Source: Synechococcus sp. CS-1329
GTDB lineage: Bacteria; Cyanobacteriota; Cyanobacteriia; PCC-6307; Cyanobiaceae
Assembly: GCF_025128055.1 (NCBI RefSeq)
Contig: NZ_JAHLYS010000012.1
Location: 1 to 64,000, forward strand
Reading direction: 5' to 3'
DNA length: 64,000 nt
The notes beneath the pieces were generated by a model. The model saw nothing but the letters and a program-made list of their open reading frames with translations. It did no database searches and had not been told where the DNA came from. Shown piece after piece: positions 1-10,462 of the stretch (position 1 is its first letter; every line of letters begins with the position of its first letter). A program made the position numbers and the translations under genes.

Positions 1-24
1 CCAGCGTCGCGTCAGCGACGCTGG
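1..24. repeat. Perfect 10-bp hairpin downstream of urtA
   Basis: Bases 1-10 and 15-24 are exact reverse complements with a GTCA tetraloop between them. The element lies past the urtA stop codon on the minus strand. No T run can be seen because the window ends here. It could be the start of a terminator or a 3'-end-stabilising stem between urtA and the next gene, probably the urt permease genes (inferred, outside the window). Confidence 0.6.
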
Positions 25-60
25 ACCAAGTGGAACGTGGTGATATATCGATCTGGATGG

Positions 61-84
61 CGGTGGTTCCTGGAGGAACCACCG
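61..84. repeat. Second perfect 10-bp hairpin downstream of urtA
   Basis: Bases 61-70 and 75-84 pair perfectly around a TGGA tetraloop, 32 bases beyond the urtA stop. On the minus strand the stem is not followed by a U run, so it is not a standard intrinsic terminator. A stem of this kind after a highly expressed binding-protein gene often protects the upstream message from 3' decay; that role is inferred. Confidence 0.6.
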
Positions 85-115
85 ATCCTTCATCGCCTTC
101 CAGGGATGGCTCTGA

Positions 116-1417
116 TCACATCTTGAACTTGCCGGCATCAGGACGATCCTGAGTCCAGTCGCAGGTGAAGCCCTTGGTTTCGGGTACGAACTGGTTCCAG
201 GGGAGAGGCGGAATGGCCGTCTTGCTGTCCTCGAGGATCTTGAACTGACCGTCGGCCTCAGCCTCACCGATCAACACACGCTCGGAGGTGTGGTGGTTGG
301 GGAACATTTCGATCTCGCCCTGGGGCGCATCGAATTTGATGCCAATCATGGTCTTGCGGACCTTGTCAAGATCTTCGAAGGTGCCGGCCTTCTCAACGGC
401 CTTCTTCCAGAGGTACACCATGTTGTAGGCCGATTCAGCCGGGTCACCGGTGACCCGATCTGCGCCATACATGGCCTGGAAGTCGGAGGTGAACTTCTTC
501 GAAGCCGGGGTGTCCAGGCTCATGAAGAAGTTCCAGGCAGCGTAGGTGCCAGTGGTGTACTCAGGTCCGATCTGGCGAATTTCCTCCTCGGCGATCGAGA
601 AGGACATGATCGGGTATTTGGCCGGGTCAATACCGGCGGCCTTGAACTGCTTGAAGAGGGCAACGTTGGAGTCACCGTTCAAGGTGTTGATGATGATGCC
701 ACCATCAGGGAAGGCCTTCTTGATCTTGGCGATGATCGGGGCCACCTCGGTGTTGCCGAGAGGGATGTAGTCTTCACCAACGGTTTCACCACCAAGGGCC
801 TTCATCTGCTCCTTGATGATGGTGTTAGCGGTCCGAGGATAGACGTAGTCAGAGCCGACTAGGTAAACCTTCTTGCCTAGTTTGTCGCCGTAGGTCTTCA
901 TCAGCCACTCAACGGCCGGTTCGGCCTGCTGGTTGGGAACAGCGCCCGTGTAGAAGATGTTCCTGGAGCACTCCTGCCCTTCATATTGAATCGGGTAGAA
1001 GAGCATATGATTCTTGGCCTCATACACCGGCAACATGGCTTTGCGGCTGGCGGAGGTCCAGCCTCCGAAGACCACAGCCACTTTGTCGGAGTCGATCAGC
1101 TTCTGTGATTTCTCAGCAAAGGTGGGCCAATCTGAGGCACCATCTTCGGCAACGGCGACGATTTTGTACGATTTGCCGTCAACCTTGACGCCGCCGGCGT
1201 CGTTGATCTCCTTGATCGCCATCTCTTCGACCTCTTTGAGGGTCGTTTCCGAGATGGCCATTGTGCCACTCAGAGAGTGAAGAATACCGACCTTCACCTC
1301 GCCATCGAAGTTGCCGGCGGAGTCTCCGCCGCCACCGCCGCCGCAGGACACCAGAGTGATGCTGACGGCGGAAGCAGCGAGTCCAGCAAACAGCCGCCGA
1401 GAGAGATTCTGAACCAT
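116..1417 (-). CDS. urtA: Urea ABC transporter substrate-binding lipoprotein UrtA
   Basis: This is the periplasmic receptor of the Urt urea importer, a branched-chain amino-acid-type (periplasmic-binding fold I) ABC system; it binds urea and passes it to the UrtBC permease. The chosen ATG at 1417 gives 433 residues with a lipoprotein signal: Arg-Arg at 7-8, a hydrophobic stretch and a lipobox ending at Cys25, followed by a Gly-rich linker. An ATG 69 bases upstream would place extra residues before the signal peptide and is rejected. The body carries family phrases such as GILHSLSGTMA, FGGWTSASRK and FYPIQYEGQECS. The remaining urt genes are expected just left of the window. An NtcA-like promoter lies upstream. 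Its position next to the urease genes fits urea use. Confidence 0.95.
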   Translation of the reverse strand: MVQNLSRRLFAGLAASAVSITLVSCGGGGGGDSAGNFDGEVKVGILHSLSGTMAISETTLKEVEEMAIKEINDAGGVKVDGKSYKIVAVAEDGASDWPTFAEKSQKLIDSDKVAVVFGGWTSASRKAMLPVYEAKNHMLFYPIQYEGQECSRNIFYTGAVPNQQAEPAVEWLMKTYGDKLGKKVYLVGSDYVYPRTANTIIKEQMKALGGETVGEDYIPLGNTEVAPIIAKIKKAFPDGGIIINTLNGDSNVALFKQFKAAGIDPAKYPIMSFSIAEEEIRQIGPEYTTGTYAAWNFFMSLDTPASKKFTSDFQAMYGADRVTGDPAESAYNMVYLWKKAVEKAGTFEDLDKVRKTMIGIKFDAPQGEIEMFPNHHTSERVLIGEAEADGQFKILEDSKTAIPPLPWNQFVPETKGFTCDWTQDRPDAGKFKM

Positions 1418-1466
1418 TGGTGCTTTGTCAAGGTGAAGGTATGCCGCGACGCTGACGGCAGCTTGG

Positions 1467-1508
1467 AACCTAGGGACGGTGCCCATGGCGGCATGTATCG
1501 GATCACAC
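1467..1508 (-). promoter_or_regulatory. Putative NtcA-activated promoter of urtA
   Basis: On the minus strand GTG-N8-TAC occupies 1508-1495. It is followed after exactly 22 bases by TAGGTT at 1472-1467. This matches the class II NtcA layout (GTA-N8-TAC, about 22 bases, TAN3T) with one mismatch in the first half-site. Transcription would start near 1460, leaving a leader of about 45 bases before the urtA ATG. NtcA control of urea transport is established in cyanobacteria; this particular site is inferred from spacing. Confidence 0.45.
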
Positions 1509-1565
1509 GAAACGTCTGTTGCTGCTGAGCCTGTGTGGATCTGCTGGCGAGTCCCGTTTTCTGAG

Positions 1566-2174
1566 TCAGGCCTTTGGGCTAGGCAGTTGTTCGCGCAGAA
1601 AGGATTCCACCCGATCCAGGCCTTCTCCGCTGCGCAGGTTGGTGAAGCACCATGGGCGGCCTGAGCGCATTCGTTCCGTGTCCCGCTGCATCACCCCCAG
1701 ATCGGCCCCCACCATCGCCGCCAGATCAATCTTGTTGATCACCAGCAGGTCGGAGCGGGTGATGCCTGGGCCCCCCTTCCTGGGGATCTTGTCTCCTGCG
1801 GCCACGTCGATCACGTAGATGCAGAGGTCAACCAGTTCAGGGCTGAAGCTGGCCGCGAGATTGTCACCACCGCTCTCCACCAGCACCAGATCGAGGTTGG
1901 GAAACTGATTCTCCAGCTCTTCGACGGCGGCGCGATTGATCGAGCAGTCTTCGCGGATGGCTGTGTGGGGGCAGCCTCCCGTCTCCACGCCGCGGATGCG
2001 CTCGGGTTCCAGGGCTCCGGCGCGGGTCAGGAACTGGGCATCTTCCTGGGTGTAGATGTCATTGGTGACCACCGCCAGCTCCAGCTCCTGGCGCAGACGC
2101 CGGCAGAGGGCTTCCACCAGGGCCGTCTTGCCGGACCCCACGGGCCCCGCCACTCCAACGCGCAATTTGCTCAT
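1566..2174 (-). CDS. ureG: Urease accessory GTPase UreG
   Basis: UreG is the SIMIBI-class GTPase that powers nickel delivery into apo-urease in complex with UreD and UreF. The 202-residue protein is standard length and has the P-loop GPVGSGKT at about residues 10-17, then the family segments [21 protein letters not shown] (with the Cys-Pro-His metal-binding motif), ESGGDNLAA and the GTPase NKIDLA motif. It lies 21 bases downstream of ureF in the minus-strand ureE-ureF-ureG set. urtA follows on the same strand but has its own putative promoter in the 148-base gap. Confidence 0.97.
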   Translation of the reverse strand: MSKLRVGVAGPVGSGKTALVEALCRRLRQELELAVVTNDIYTQEDAQFLTRAGALEPERIRGVETGGCPHTAIREDCSINRAAVEELENQFPNLDLVLVESGGDNLAASFSPELVDLCIYVIDVAAGDKIPRKGGPGITRSDLLVINKIDLAAMVGADLGVMQRDTERMRSGRPWCFTNLRSGEGLDRVESFLREQLPSPKA

Positions 2175-2195
2175 GGCGGTGGCCTGCTCTGGTGA

Positions 2196-2909
2196 TCAAC
2201 TTCGAAACAGCCTGGAGTACAACTCGGCGTGGTGGAGCTGGCTGAGGCCAGAGCCGATGCCGCCGCTCCATTGCTCGCGAGGATCCGTCAGCACCAGCTC
2301 CCGGCTGCGCTCCACCAGCAGCGGTGCCAGAGACAGCTGAAGCCGTTGCCCCTGGGTGGGTCCCAGCGGCACCAGGCGCACGGCGGCACTGATCTGGTTG
2401 GCGCACCAGCCATAGAGGTAGGCCTCCACCAGCTCCCCGAGGGGTAGCCCCAGGCAAAGCCCCGCCCAGGCCCAGGCTGCCGGCCAGGCCAGCTCAACGG
2501 CGGGCTGCAGCGGCCAGCCCAGTTGGGCCAGCAGCTGCAGCAACGACCGTCCCATCTGCCGTTGCTGGGCCCGCAGCTCGGCGGCTTCGCGCTGGGCCAG
2601 CAGCCAGCCGTCGAGATCCACCAAGGCGGCCCTGGCCTGCTGCAACGCTTCACGCCCGCAGGCGTCTCCGTGGTCTGTTGCAGCCCTGAGCTGATGCTGA
2701 CGCAGCGCCTCCTGCAGCGGACCCAGGGCTGCGGCCTCGATGCCGATGCCGCCGCGCCTCAGCTCGGCCTCGAGCCACTGCTGCAGGGCCTCCGCCGTGG
2801 TGATGGCTCCGCGCTGCACGAGCACCTCGAGCCCCTCCGAGTAACTGAAGGCTCCCACCGGCAGAGCGGGGCTCACCAGTTGCAGCAGGTGCAGGCCGGC
2901 CACACTCAT
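2196..2909 (-). CDS. ureF: Urease accessory protein UreF
   Basis: UreF is an all-helical protein that bridges UreD and UreG in the urease activation complex. The 237-residue product shows the conserved start LLQLVSPALPVGAFSYSEGLE and a C-terminal DP..Q..GGIGSGLSQLHHAELYSRLFRS-like tail (partly quoted). Its ATG overlaps the ureE stop by four bases, which suggests translational coupling. Function follows from family membership; no active site is expected. Confidence 0.95.
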   Translation of the reverse strand: MSVAGLHLLQLVSPALPVGAFSYSEGLEVLVQRGAITTAEALQQWLEAELRRGGIGIEAAALGPLQEALRQHQLRAATDHGDACGREALQQARAALVDLDGWLLAQREAAELRAQQRQMGRSLLQLLAQLGWPLQPAVELAWPAAWAWAGLCLGLPLGELVEAYLYGWCANQISAAVRLVPLGPTQGQRLQLSLAPLLVERSRELVLTDPREQWSGGIGSGLSQLHHAELYSRLFRS

Positions 2910-3436
2910 CGCGGCTGGGGGCTGGCCTGACCGTGGGAGTGGCCGTGGGAGTGATGGGCCGTGGCATAGGCCCCCGGCTCCGGCAGAAATGGCGCCATCT
3001 GGTGCTCGATCATCAGGCCCCTCTGGCGCATCAATCCCTCCAGCACGCCATCTTCCAGCAGCCGCAGCTCCCCTGGGCGCAGCTCCAGTGACACGTGGCG
3101 GTTGCCCAGGTGGTAGGCGGCCTGAAGCAACACCAGCGCATCCGGGCTGCGCACCACCAACACCCGCTCGGGTGCGGGCTCAACCATCACCAGCACGCTG
3201 CCATCGGCCGGCATCAGCCCCTCGCCTGGCTCCAGGGCCGGTCCCCGAGGCAGCAGCAGTTGCAGCTCGCGGCCGCAGGAGCTGCGCCGCCGCCCGCGCA
3301 GGCTGGTGCGCTCCTGGGCACTCAGGGGCAGATGCAGCAAGGGCAGACCCGTCCCCATCGCCTGACCTGGGCCCTGGCCGCGCCACTCCAGTTGCAGCGG
3401 CGGTGCAGCAGCTGGTGGGCCGGAGCTCGCGGGCAT
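2906..3436 (-). CDS. ureE: Urease accessory nickel metallochaperone UreE
   Basis: UreE delivers nickel to UreG/urease. With the ATG at 3436 the protein has 176 residues: an N-terminal peptide-binding domain, a central metal-binding domain containing the phrase AAYHLGNRHVSLEL, and a short His-rich C-terminus (HHSHGHSHG) typical of nickel-storing UreE. An in-frame ATG at 3493 would add 19 residues and bring the start within 12 bases of the divergent ureD start, so 3436 is preferred. The stop overlaps ureF by four bases. Confidence 0.92.
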   Translation of the reverse strand: MPASSGPPAAAPPLQLEWRGQGPGQAMGTGLPLLHLPLSAQERTSLRGRRRSSCGRELQLLLPRGPALEPGEGLMPADGSVLVMVEPAPERVLVVRSPDALVLLQAAYHLGNRHVSLELRPGELRLLEDGVLEGLMRQRGLMIEHQMAPFLPEPGAYATAHHSHGHSHGQASPQPR

Positions 3437-3504
3437 GGACACAGAAGCGTCAATCTCAGCATCAGAGTGCACCCTCTCCAGGCCACGGAGCATTCCCTGT
3501 GACC

Positions 3505-4437
3505 ATGGCTACCAAATCAGGCCTGGTGTCCTGGGCCAGGATCCCCCAGATGGTGTCGACCCCCCCCAAGCCCTGGTGCGCCGAAGCCCAGCTGCGCTTC
3601 CATCGAGCGGCGGATCGCGGCACCCAGCACCAGGGTGGCGCCACGGCTCCCCTCAAGATCCAGCGGGCCTTCGCCCGCGCCGATGGCCGCTGCGAGCTGC
3701 CATTGCTGCACACCGGCGGTGGCCTGGTGGGGGGCGATGAGCTGAACATCGGCGCTGAGCTCGGACCCCACAGCCGTGTGCTGCTCACCAGCGTCGCCGC
3801 CCAGAAGGTGTATGGGTCCGTGGGCCGCTCCCGCCTGGCTCCCCAGGGCAGCTGGAGCCGCCAGCGGCTGAGCTTCGAGCTGCAGGCGGGGGCGGATCTG
3901 GAATGGCTGCCCCAGGAGGTGGTGGTGTTCGCCGGGGGGCTGATCGAGCAGAACTGCCGGGTGGAGCTGGCCGAGGGGGCCAGCTGGCTCGGGGCCGATG
4001 TGGTGCGCCTGGGCCGCAGTGCCGATGCCGAAACCCTGGAGGAGGGCTGCTGGCGCTCGCGCCTGGAGGTGCGCCGACAGGGGCGCTGGAGTGTGGTCGA
4101 TCAACTGGAGCTGGCGGGGGAGACCCTGCGCTCCCCCCACGGGCTGGCGGGGATGCCCGTGTTCGGCAGCCTGGTGTGGGCGGCGCCGGTGCCGGTGCCC
4201 GACGCCCTGTTGGAGCTCTGTCGCGCCGATCGGGCCGGGCTGGAGGGGGAAATGGCCTGCGGTCGGCTGGATCAGGGGCTGGTGGCCCGTTACCGGGGCG
4301 GCTCCACCCAGGCGGCCCGCTGGTGGTTCACCCGCATCTGGGCGCGTATCCGCGCCGAGCGCGGCCTGGCCCCGCCGCAGCTGCCGCGGGTCTGGCCCTT
4401 TCAGGAGACGCCCCTGGTGGGCGAACGTTCCTGTTGA
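3505..4437 (+). CDS. ureD: Urease accessory protein UreD
   Basis: UreD is the scaffold that binds apo-urease and recruits UreF/UreG. The family part begins around [16 protein letters not shown] and includes TTGGGxxGGD-like [14 protein letters not shown] and the phrase [13 protein letters not shown]. Either the ATG at 3505 (310 residues) or the ATG at 3550 (295 residues) is possible. The open frame extends upstream over ureE, but that part is antisense shadow. A GTG-N8-TAC word at 3499-3512 overlaps the first ATG; if it is a real NtcA site, the 3550 start becomes more likely. The gene heads ureDABC. Confidence 0.93.
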   Translation: MATKSGLVSWARIPQMVSTPPKPWCAEAQLRFHRAADRGTQHQGGATAPLKIQRAFARADGRCELPLLHTGGGLVGGDELNIGAELGPHSRVLLTSVAAQKVYGSVGRSRLAPQGSWSRQRLSFELQAGADLEWLPQEVVVFAGGLIEQNCRVELAEGASWLGADVVRLGRSADAETLEEGCWRSRLEVRRQGRWSVVDQLELAGETLRSPHGLAGMPVFGSLVWAAPVPVPDALLELCRADRAGLEGEMACGRLDQGLVARYRGGSTQAARWWFTRIWARIRAERGLAPPQLPRVWPFQETPLVGERSC

Positions 4438-4489
4438 ACCTGCCCATCGCCGCCGCCACTGCCACAGTGGAGCCGGAACGCCCTGGCCC

Positions 4490-4792
4490 ATGTATCTCAC
4501 CCCCCAGGAGAAAGACAAGCTCCTGATCGTCACTGCAGCGCTTCTGGCGGAGCGCCGGCTGCAGCGGGGCCTCAGGCTCAACCACCCGGAAGCCGTGGCC
4601 TGGCTCAGTTTTCTGGTGTTGGAGGGGGCCCGTGATGGCCGCAGCGTGGCGGATCTGATGGCCGAGGGCACCACCTGGCTCAACCGCGAGCAGGTGATGG
4701 AGGGGGTGCCGGAGTTGATCCCCGAGGTGCAGATGGAGGCCACCTTCCCCGATGGCACCAAGCTCGTCACCCTGCACGATCCGATCCGATGA
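4490..4792 (+). CDS. ureA: Urease gamma subunit
   Basis: This is the small structural subunit of the (alpha-beta-gamma)3 urease. The 100-residue protein has the expected size and sequence throughout: [21 protein letters not shown] at the start, [11 protein letters not shown], and a C-terminus ending in VTLHDPI. The gene starts 52 bases after ureD, and its stop overlaps the ureB start by four bases (ATGA). Confidence 0.98.
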   Translation: MYLTPQEKDKLLIVTAALLAERRLQRGLRLNHPEAVAWLSFLVLEGARDGRSVADLMAEGTTWLNREQVMEGVPELIPEVQMEATFPDGTKLVTLHDPIR

Positions 4793-5097
4793 TCCCCGGC
4801 GAACTGTTTCCTGAACCCGGCAGCCTGGAGCTCAACGCTGGCCGGCCGGTCACCACGATCGAGGTGGCCAACCGGGGTGATCGGCCGGTGCAGGTGGGCT
4901 CCCACTTCCACTTTTACGAGGCCAACCATGCCCTGGTTTTCGATCGGGAGGCGGCGCGGGGCCAGCGCCTCGACATCCCCGCCGGCACCGCGATCCGCTT
5001 CGAGCCGGGCGATCAACGTGCGGTGCAGCTGGTGCCCCTGGCCGGCTCCCGCTGCGTCTATGGCTTCAACGGCCTGATCAACGGCCCCCTCGACTGA
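4789..5097 (+). CDS. ureB: Urease beta subunit
   Basis: This is a structural urease subunit that packs against UreC and supports the active-site flap. The 102 residues are standard: an MIPGE start, the signature [12 protein letters not shown] and the phrase [16 protein letters not shown]. It is translationally coupled to ureA by a four-base overlap and followed after 51 bases by ureC. It is encoded separately, as in most bacteria, not fused as in Helicobacter. Confidence 0.98.
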   Translation: MIPGELFPEPGSLELNAGRPVTTIEVANRGDRPVQVGSHFHFYEANHALVFDREAARGQRLDIPAGTAIRFEPGDQRAVQLVPLAGSRCVYGFNGLINGPLD

Positions 5098-5148
5098 GCC
5101 CCCCGGGCCGCCCGGCCCATCCCCCTTTCCTTCGCCCCCGCACCAGCC

Positions 5149-6873
<1,725 letters not shown>

Positions 6874-6989
6874 GGGCCGCTGGCATGGGCTGAGGGCCGG
6901 GTGTCGATCTGGATCGATCCAGCTCAACCCAGGGGCAATCGGTAGCGATCACCACCAGAGTTGTCAATGCCGCTGTCCATGATCAAGCC

Positions 6990-8447
6990 ATGGCCACGCC
7001 CCCCTCGATGTTCACCGACTACAAGCCGAGCAAGGGTTACGACGAGTATTTCAGCGCCGCCTCCGAGCCGCGCTCGGCCCTGAGTCCGCTGCTCTCGTCC
7101 CTTGGTCAGCTGGGGATCGAGGAGATCAACCGCAACCATGCCGCCGCCGGCATGCTGCTCAAGCGCCTCGGGGCCACCTTCCGCCTCAACGGCTCCGGTG
7201 AGCGGGGCGGTGAGCGCATCCTTCCCTTCGATCCCCTGCCGCGCCTGATCCGCTCGGGCGAATGGCAGCGGCTGGAGCTGGGCCTGATTCAGCGGCTGGA
7301 GGCGATCGACAGCTTCCTGGGCGATGTCTACGGCGATCAGAAAATCCTCAACGATGGGGTCGTGCCCCGCGAGGACCTGGAGACCTCCCAGGGCTGGCGT
7401 CCCCAGATGCAGGGGTTCAAGCCGCCCCTGGGCCGCTGGTGCCACATTTCCGGGCTCGATCTGATCCGCGACGGTCAGGGCACCTGGCGGGTGCTGGAGG
7501 ACAACCTGCGCTGCCCCTCGGGGGTGGCCTACTTCCTCGAGAACCGCCGCGTGATGAAGCGGATGTTCCCCAGCCTCTTCGCCGGTCGCACGGTGCAGCC
7601 CATCGACGACTACCCGTCGCACCTGCTGCAGACCCTGCGTGACCTGGCCCCCTGGACCGACACCCCCAAGGTGGTGCTGCTCACCCCCGGCGTGTTCAAC
7701 AGCGCCTATTTCGAGCACAGCTACCTGGCCCAGCAGATGGGCATCCAGCTGGTGGAGGGTCGCGATCTGGTCTGCGAGGGCAATCGGGTGTGGATGCGCA
7801 GCACCTCCGGGCTCGAGCCGGTGGATGTGATCTACCGCCGCATCGACGACGATTTCCTTGATCCTGCCGTCTTCCGCCCCGACTCGATGCTGGGGGTGCG
7901 CGGGCTGATGGAGGCCTACCGGGCCGGGCGGGTGGCGATCGCCAACGCCCCCGGCACCGGTGTGGCCGACGACAAGCTGATTTACGCCTACGTGCCGGAG
8001 ATGATCCGCTACTACCTGGGGGAGGAGCCGATCATCGAGAACGTGCCCACCTACATCTGCTCGCGGCCCGACGACCAGGCCTATGTGCTCGCCCATCTCA
8101 GCGAGCTGGTGGTCAAGTCGGTGGCGGAGGCCGGGGGGTACGGCATGCTGATCGGCCCCCATGCCGACCAGGCCGAGATCCTCTCCTTTGCGGAGAAGAT
8201 CCAGGCGGATCCCCGCAATTTCATCGCCCAGCCCACCCTGGAGCTCTCCACCGTGCCCTCCCTCAGTGAAGGCGAGCTCTACCCCTGCCACGTGGATCTG
8301 CGCCCCTACGTCCTGCGGGGCAAGGGTGCCTGGGTGAGTCCCGGTGGGCTCACCCGCGTGGCGCTGCGCCGGGGCTCCCTGGTGGTGAACTCCTCCCAGG
8401 GCGGGGGCTGCAAGGACACCTGGATCGTGGATGAGAGCTCATGCTGA
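6990..8447 (+). CDS. Circularly permuted ATP-grasp family protein (DUF404/DUF407 type)
   Basis: This 485-residue protein belongs to the circularly permuted ATP-grasp family, which is predicted to form peptide/amide bonds using ATP. Recognisable stretches are the N-terminal YDEYF, the central LEDNLRCPSGVAYFLENR, IYRRIDDDFLDP, and the C-terminal SEAGGYGMLIGP-like segment (here AEAGGYGMLIGP) with LRPYVLRG. It overlaps the alpha-E gene by seven bases. Comparative genomics (Iyer, Aravind and colleagues on amidoligases) links this trio with transglutaminases and suggests peptide tagging or small-peptide synthesis. The substrate is unknown. Confidence 0.88.
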   Translation: MATPPSMFTDYKPSKGYDEYFSAASEPRSALSPLLSSLGQLGIEEINRNHAAAGMLLKRLGATFRLNGSGERGGERILPFDPLPRLIRSGEWQRLELGLIQRLEAIDSFLGDVYGDQKILNDGVVPREDLETSQGWRPQMQGFKPPLGRWCHISGLDLIRDGQGTWRVLEDNLRCPSGVAYFLENRRVMKRMFPSLFAGRTVQPIDDYPSHLLQTLRDLAPWTDTPKVVLLTPGVFNSAYFEHSYLAQQMGIQLVEGRDLVCEGNRVWMRSTSGLEPVDVIYRRIDDDFLDPAVFRPDSMLGVRGLMEAYRAGRVAIANAPGTGVADDKLIYAYVPEMIRYYLGEEPIIENVPTYICSRPDDQAYVLAHLSELVVKSVAEAGGYGMLIGPHADQAEILSFAEKIQADPRNFIAQPTLELSTVPSLSEGELYPCHVDLRPYVLRGKGAWVSPGGLTRVALRRGSLVVNSSQGGGCKDTWIVDESSC

Positions 8448-9481
8448 GTCGCGTCGCCGAATCGCTCTATTGGATCAACCGCTATGTGGAGCGGGCGGAG
8501 AACATCTCCCGCTTCCTTGAGGTGAGCGAGGCCATGGCCCTCGATTGCCCCCCCGGCAGTGCCGAGCCCTGGCTGCCCCTGATCGACGCCAGCGGCGACC
8601 GTGAACTCTTCGACAAGATCTTCCCCGGCGGCGGCCCCGAAGAGGTGGTGCGCTTCCTGGTTCAGGATCCGGAGAATCCCAGCAGCATCGTCAACTGCGT
8701 TGACGCCGCCAGGGAGAACGCCCGCCAGATCCGTGAGGTGATCACCACCGAGATGTGGGAGCAGCTCAACGACCTCCATCTCACCCTGCTCGAGAGTGAT
8801 CAGTTCTGGCGTTTGCCCAGCCAGGAACAGCTGCACGAGGTGCGCAAGGCCTGTCAGCTCTTCTACGGCATCACTGACGCCACCTTGAGCCGCGACCTTT
8901 CCTGGCAGTTCAGCAAGCTGGGCCGGCTGGTGGAGCGGGCCGACAAGACCAGCCGCATCCTCGACGTCAAGTACTACTTGCTGCTGCCCAGCCCCGAGGA
9001 AGTGGGGGGCGTGCTGGATGAACTGCAGTGGATCTCGCTGCTGCGCTCCGCCGGGGCCTACCAGATGTTCCGCCAGTCGCAGCAGCAGGGCATCACCCCC
9101 CGGGCCGTGGCCGAGTTCCTGCTGCTCGATCCCATCTTTCCCCGCTCGGTGCGCTACTGCCTGGAGGGACTGAGCAAGGCGATGCGGGTGATCCGCGGCA
9201 ACCCGGTGCCCGGCCCCCCCGACGACCTGGAATGCCTCACGGGGCGCATGCTGGCCACCTGGAGCTACGTGCGCATCGACGAGCTGATCTCCCAGGGGCT
9301 GCATGAGGCCGTCGACCGTTTCCAGGGCGATCTCAACCGCCTGCACGCCCTGATCGAAACCAACTACTTCGTGGTGGCCTCGCCCCAGCCGGAGTCGGAC
9401 GACAGCGCCGCCACCGACGCCCTCCCCAGCCCTTACCCCAGCACCATCGTTCCTGTACCCCCGGCATGCGCGCCCGCGTAA
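8441..9481 (+). CDS. Alpha-E domain protein (DUF403)
   Basis: This 346-residue, all-helical protein of the alpha-E family starts with the signature MLSRVAESLYWINRYVERAEN. It also carries the family phrase LGRLVERADKTSRILDVKYY. No enzymatic motif is known. It nearly always sits beside, or is fused to, the permuted ATP-grasp protein and a transglutaminase, as here. It overlaps the preceding gene by seven bases and the next by sixteen, so the three are probably made together. A helper role for the ATP-grasp enzyme is inferred. Confidence 0.88.
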   Translation: MLSRVAESLYWINRYVERAENISRFLEVSEAMALDCPPGSAEPWLPLIDASGDRELFDKIFPGGGPEEVVRFLVQDPENPSSIVNCVDAARENARQIREVITTEMWEQLNDLHLTLLESDQFWRLPSQEQLHEVRKACQLFYGITDATLSRDLSWQFSKLGRLVERADKTSRILDVKYYLLLPSPEEVGGVLDELQWISLLRSAGAYQMFRQSQQQGITPRAVAEFLLLDPIFPRSVRYCLEGLSKAMRVIRGNPVPGPPDDLECLTGRMLATWSYVRIDELISQGLHEAVDRFQGDLNRLHALIETNYFVVASPQPESDDSAATDALPSPYPSTIVPVPPACAPA

Positions 9482-10356
9482 CCCACACCCTCAGTTACCG
9501 CTATACAGCTCCCGTTCAGCTGGGTCCGCACCGCATCTGCCTGAAGCCCAGGGCCCACGGCTTCCAGCGTCTGCTCAGCTTCGATCTCTACCTCTCCCCC
9601 GATCCCCATCGCCTGCACGCGCTGGTGGCCGCCAGTGGCGACGACATCCTGCGGGCACGCTTCAGTGGCGCCACCGATGCCCTTGACATCCGCTCCCAGT
9701 GTGAGGTGGAGACCCAGGTGCCGCCCCTGCTGCAGGTGTGCCTTGAGGAGAATGAGCCCTCGCTGCCTTATCCCAAGGGCCTGCTCAACGGCGATCTGCA
9801 GGGCAGCCTCGAGGGCTGGCTGCCGAACGGCCAGCACGATCCCGCCGCCGTGGAACTGGCCCAGGAGGCCCTGATGGGCAGTGACCAGCGGGCGCTGATG
9901 TTCCTGCAGCAGCTGGTGGAGATGATCCAGGACAGGGTCAAGTACACCCAGCGGCACGTTGGGCCGGCCTGGCCCGCCGGACGCACCCTCAAGGAGCGGG
10001 TGGGCTCCTGCCGCGATCTGGCGGTGCTGATGATCGAGGCTTGCCGCTGCGTGGGGCTGCCGGCCCGCTTCGTCAGCGGCTACCACCTGGTGGAGCCCAG
10101 GCCCGAGCGCTACGACCTGCACGCCTGGGCAGAGGTGTACCTGCCGGGGGCCGGCTGGCGGGGCTTCGATCCCAGCGGCATGGGGGCCGTCGACGATCGC
10201 TACATCCCCCTGGCCACCTCCTCGAAGCCCAACCTGGCCGCGGCCGTGATGGGCACCTTCAGCGGTCCGGCGGGGGTCAGCAGCGAGATGCAATGGTCGA
10301 TCGCGGCTGAGCTGCTCAGCGAGGACCACACCGTTCCCAACCTGCTGCACTTCTGA
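9466..10356 (+). CDS. Transglutaminase-like cysteine peptidase family protein
   Basis: This 296-residue protein has an N-terminal beta-sheet 'transglutaminase N' domain followed by a papain-like transglutaminase core. The catalytic triad is visible: Cys182 in GSCRDLA, His219 in DLHAWAEVYL and Asp235 in GFDPSG. There is no signal peptide, so it should act in the cytoplasm. In this family the core may hydrolyse or transfer gamma-glutamyl or peptide bonds; the direction is not predictable. It completes the overlapping trio with the ATP-grasp and alpha-E genes. Confidence 0.88.
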   Translation: MRARVTHTLSYRYTAPVQLGPHRICLKPRAHGFQRLLSFDLYLSPDPHRLHALVAASGDDILRARFSGATDALDIRSQCEVETQVPPLLQVCLEENEPSLPYPKGLLNGDLQGSLEGWLPNGQHDPAAVELAQEALMGSDQRALMFLQQLVEMIQDRVKYTQRHVGPAWPAGRTLKERVGSCRDLAVLMIEACRCVGLPARFVSGYHLVEPRPERYDLHAWAEVYLPGAGWRGFDPSGMGAVDDRYIPLATSSKPNLAAAVMGTFSGPAGVSSEMQWSIAAELLSEDHTVPNLLHF

Positions 10357-10357
10357 G

Positions 10358-10387
10358 GCGAACCTTCAGGGAACCTGGAATGAACCT
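10358..10387 (+). promoter_or_regulatory. Three 11-bp-phased direct repeats upstream of glgP (PHO-box-like)
   Basis: GAACCT occurs at 10360, 10371 and 10382, an exact 11-base period. The 8-mers GCGAACCT, GGGAACCT and ATGAACCT are separated by three bases each. Cyanobacterial PHO boxes are 8-base direct repeats (consensus near CTTAACCT) with three-base spacers, so phasing and the AACCT core agree while the first bases do not. The array begins right after the stop of the transglutaminase gene and ends 75 bases before the glgP ATG. Confidence 0.35.
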
Positions 10388-10462
10388 GAATCGGTAACCG
10401 TTCCAGCAGCGATGGGGTGGGCTCCCGCAGCATGAAGGGAGAAGTTGACACAACCCGCCTCC

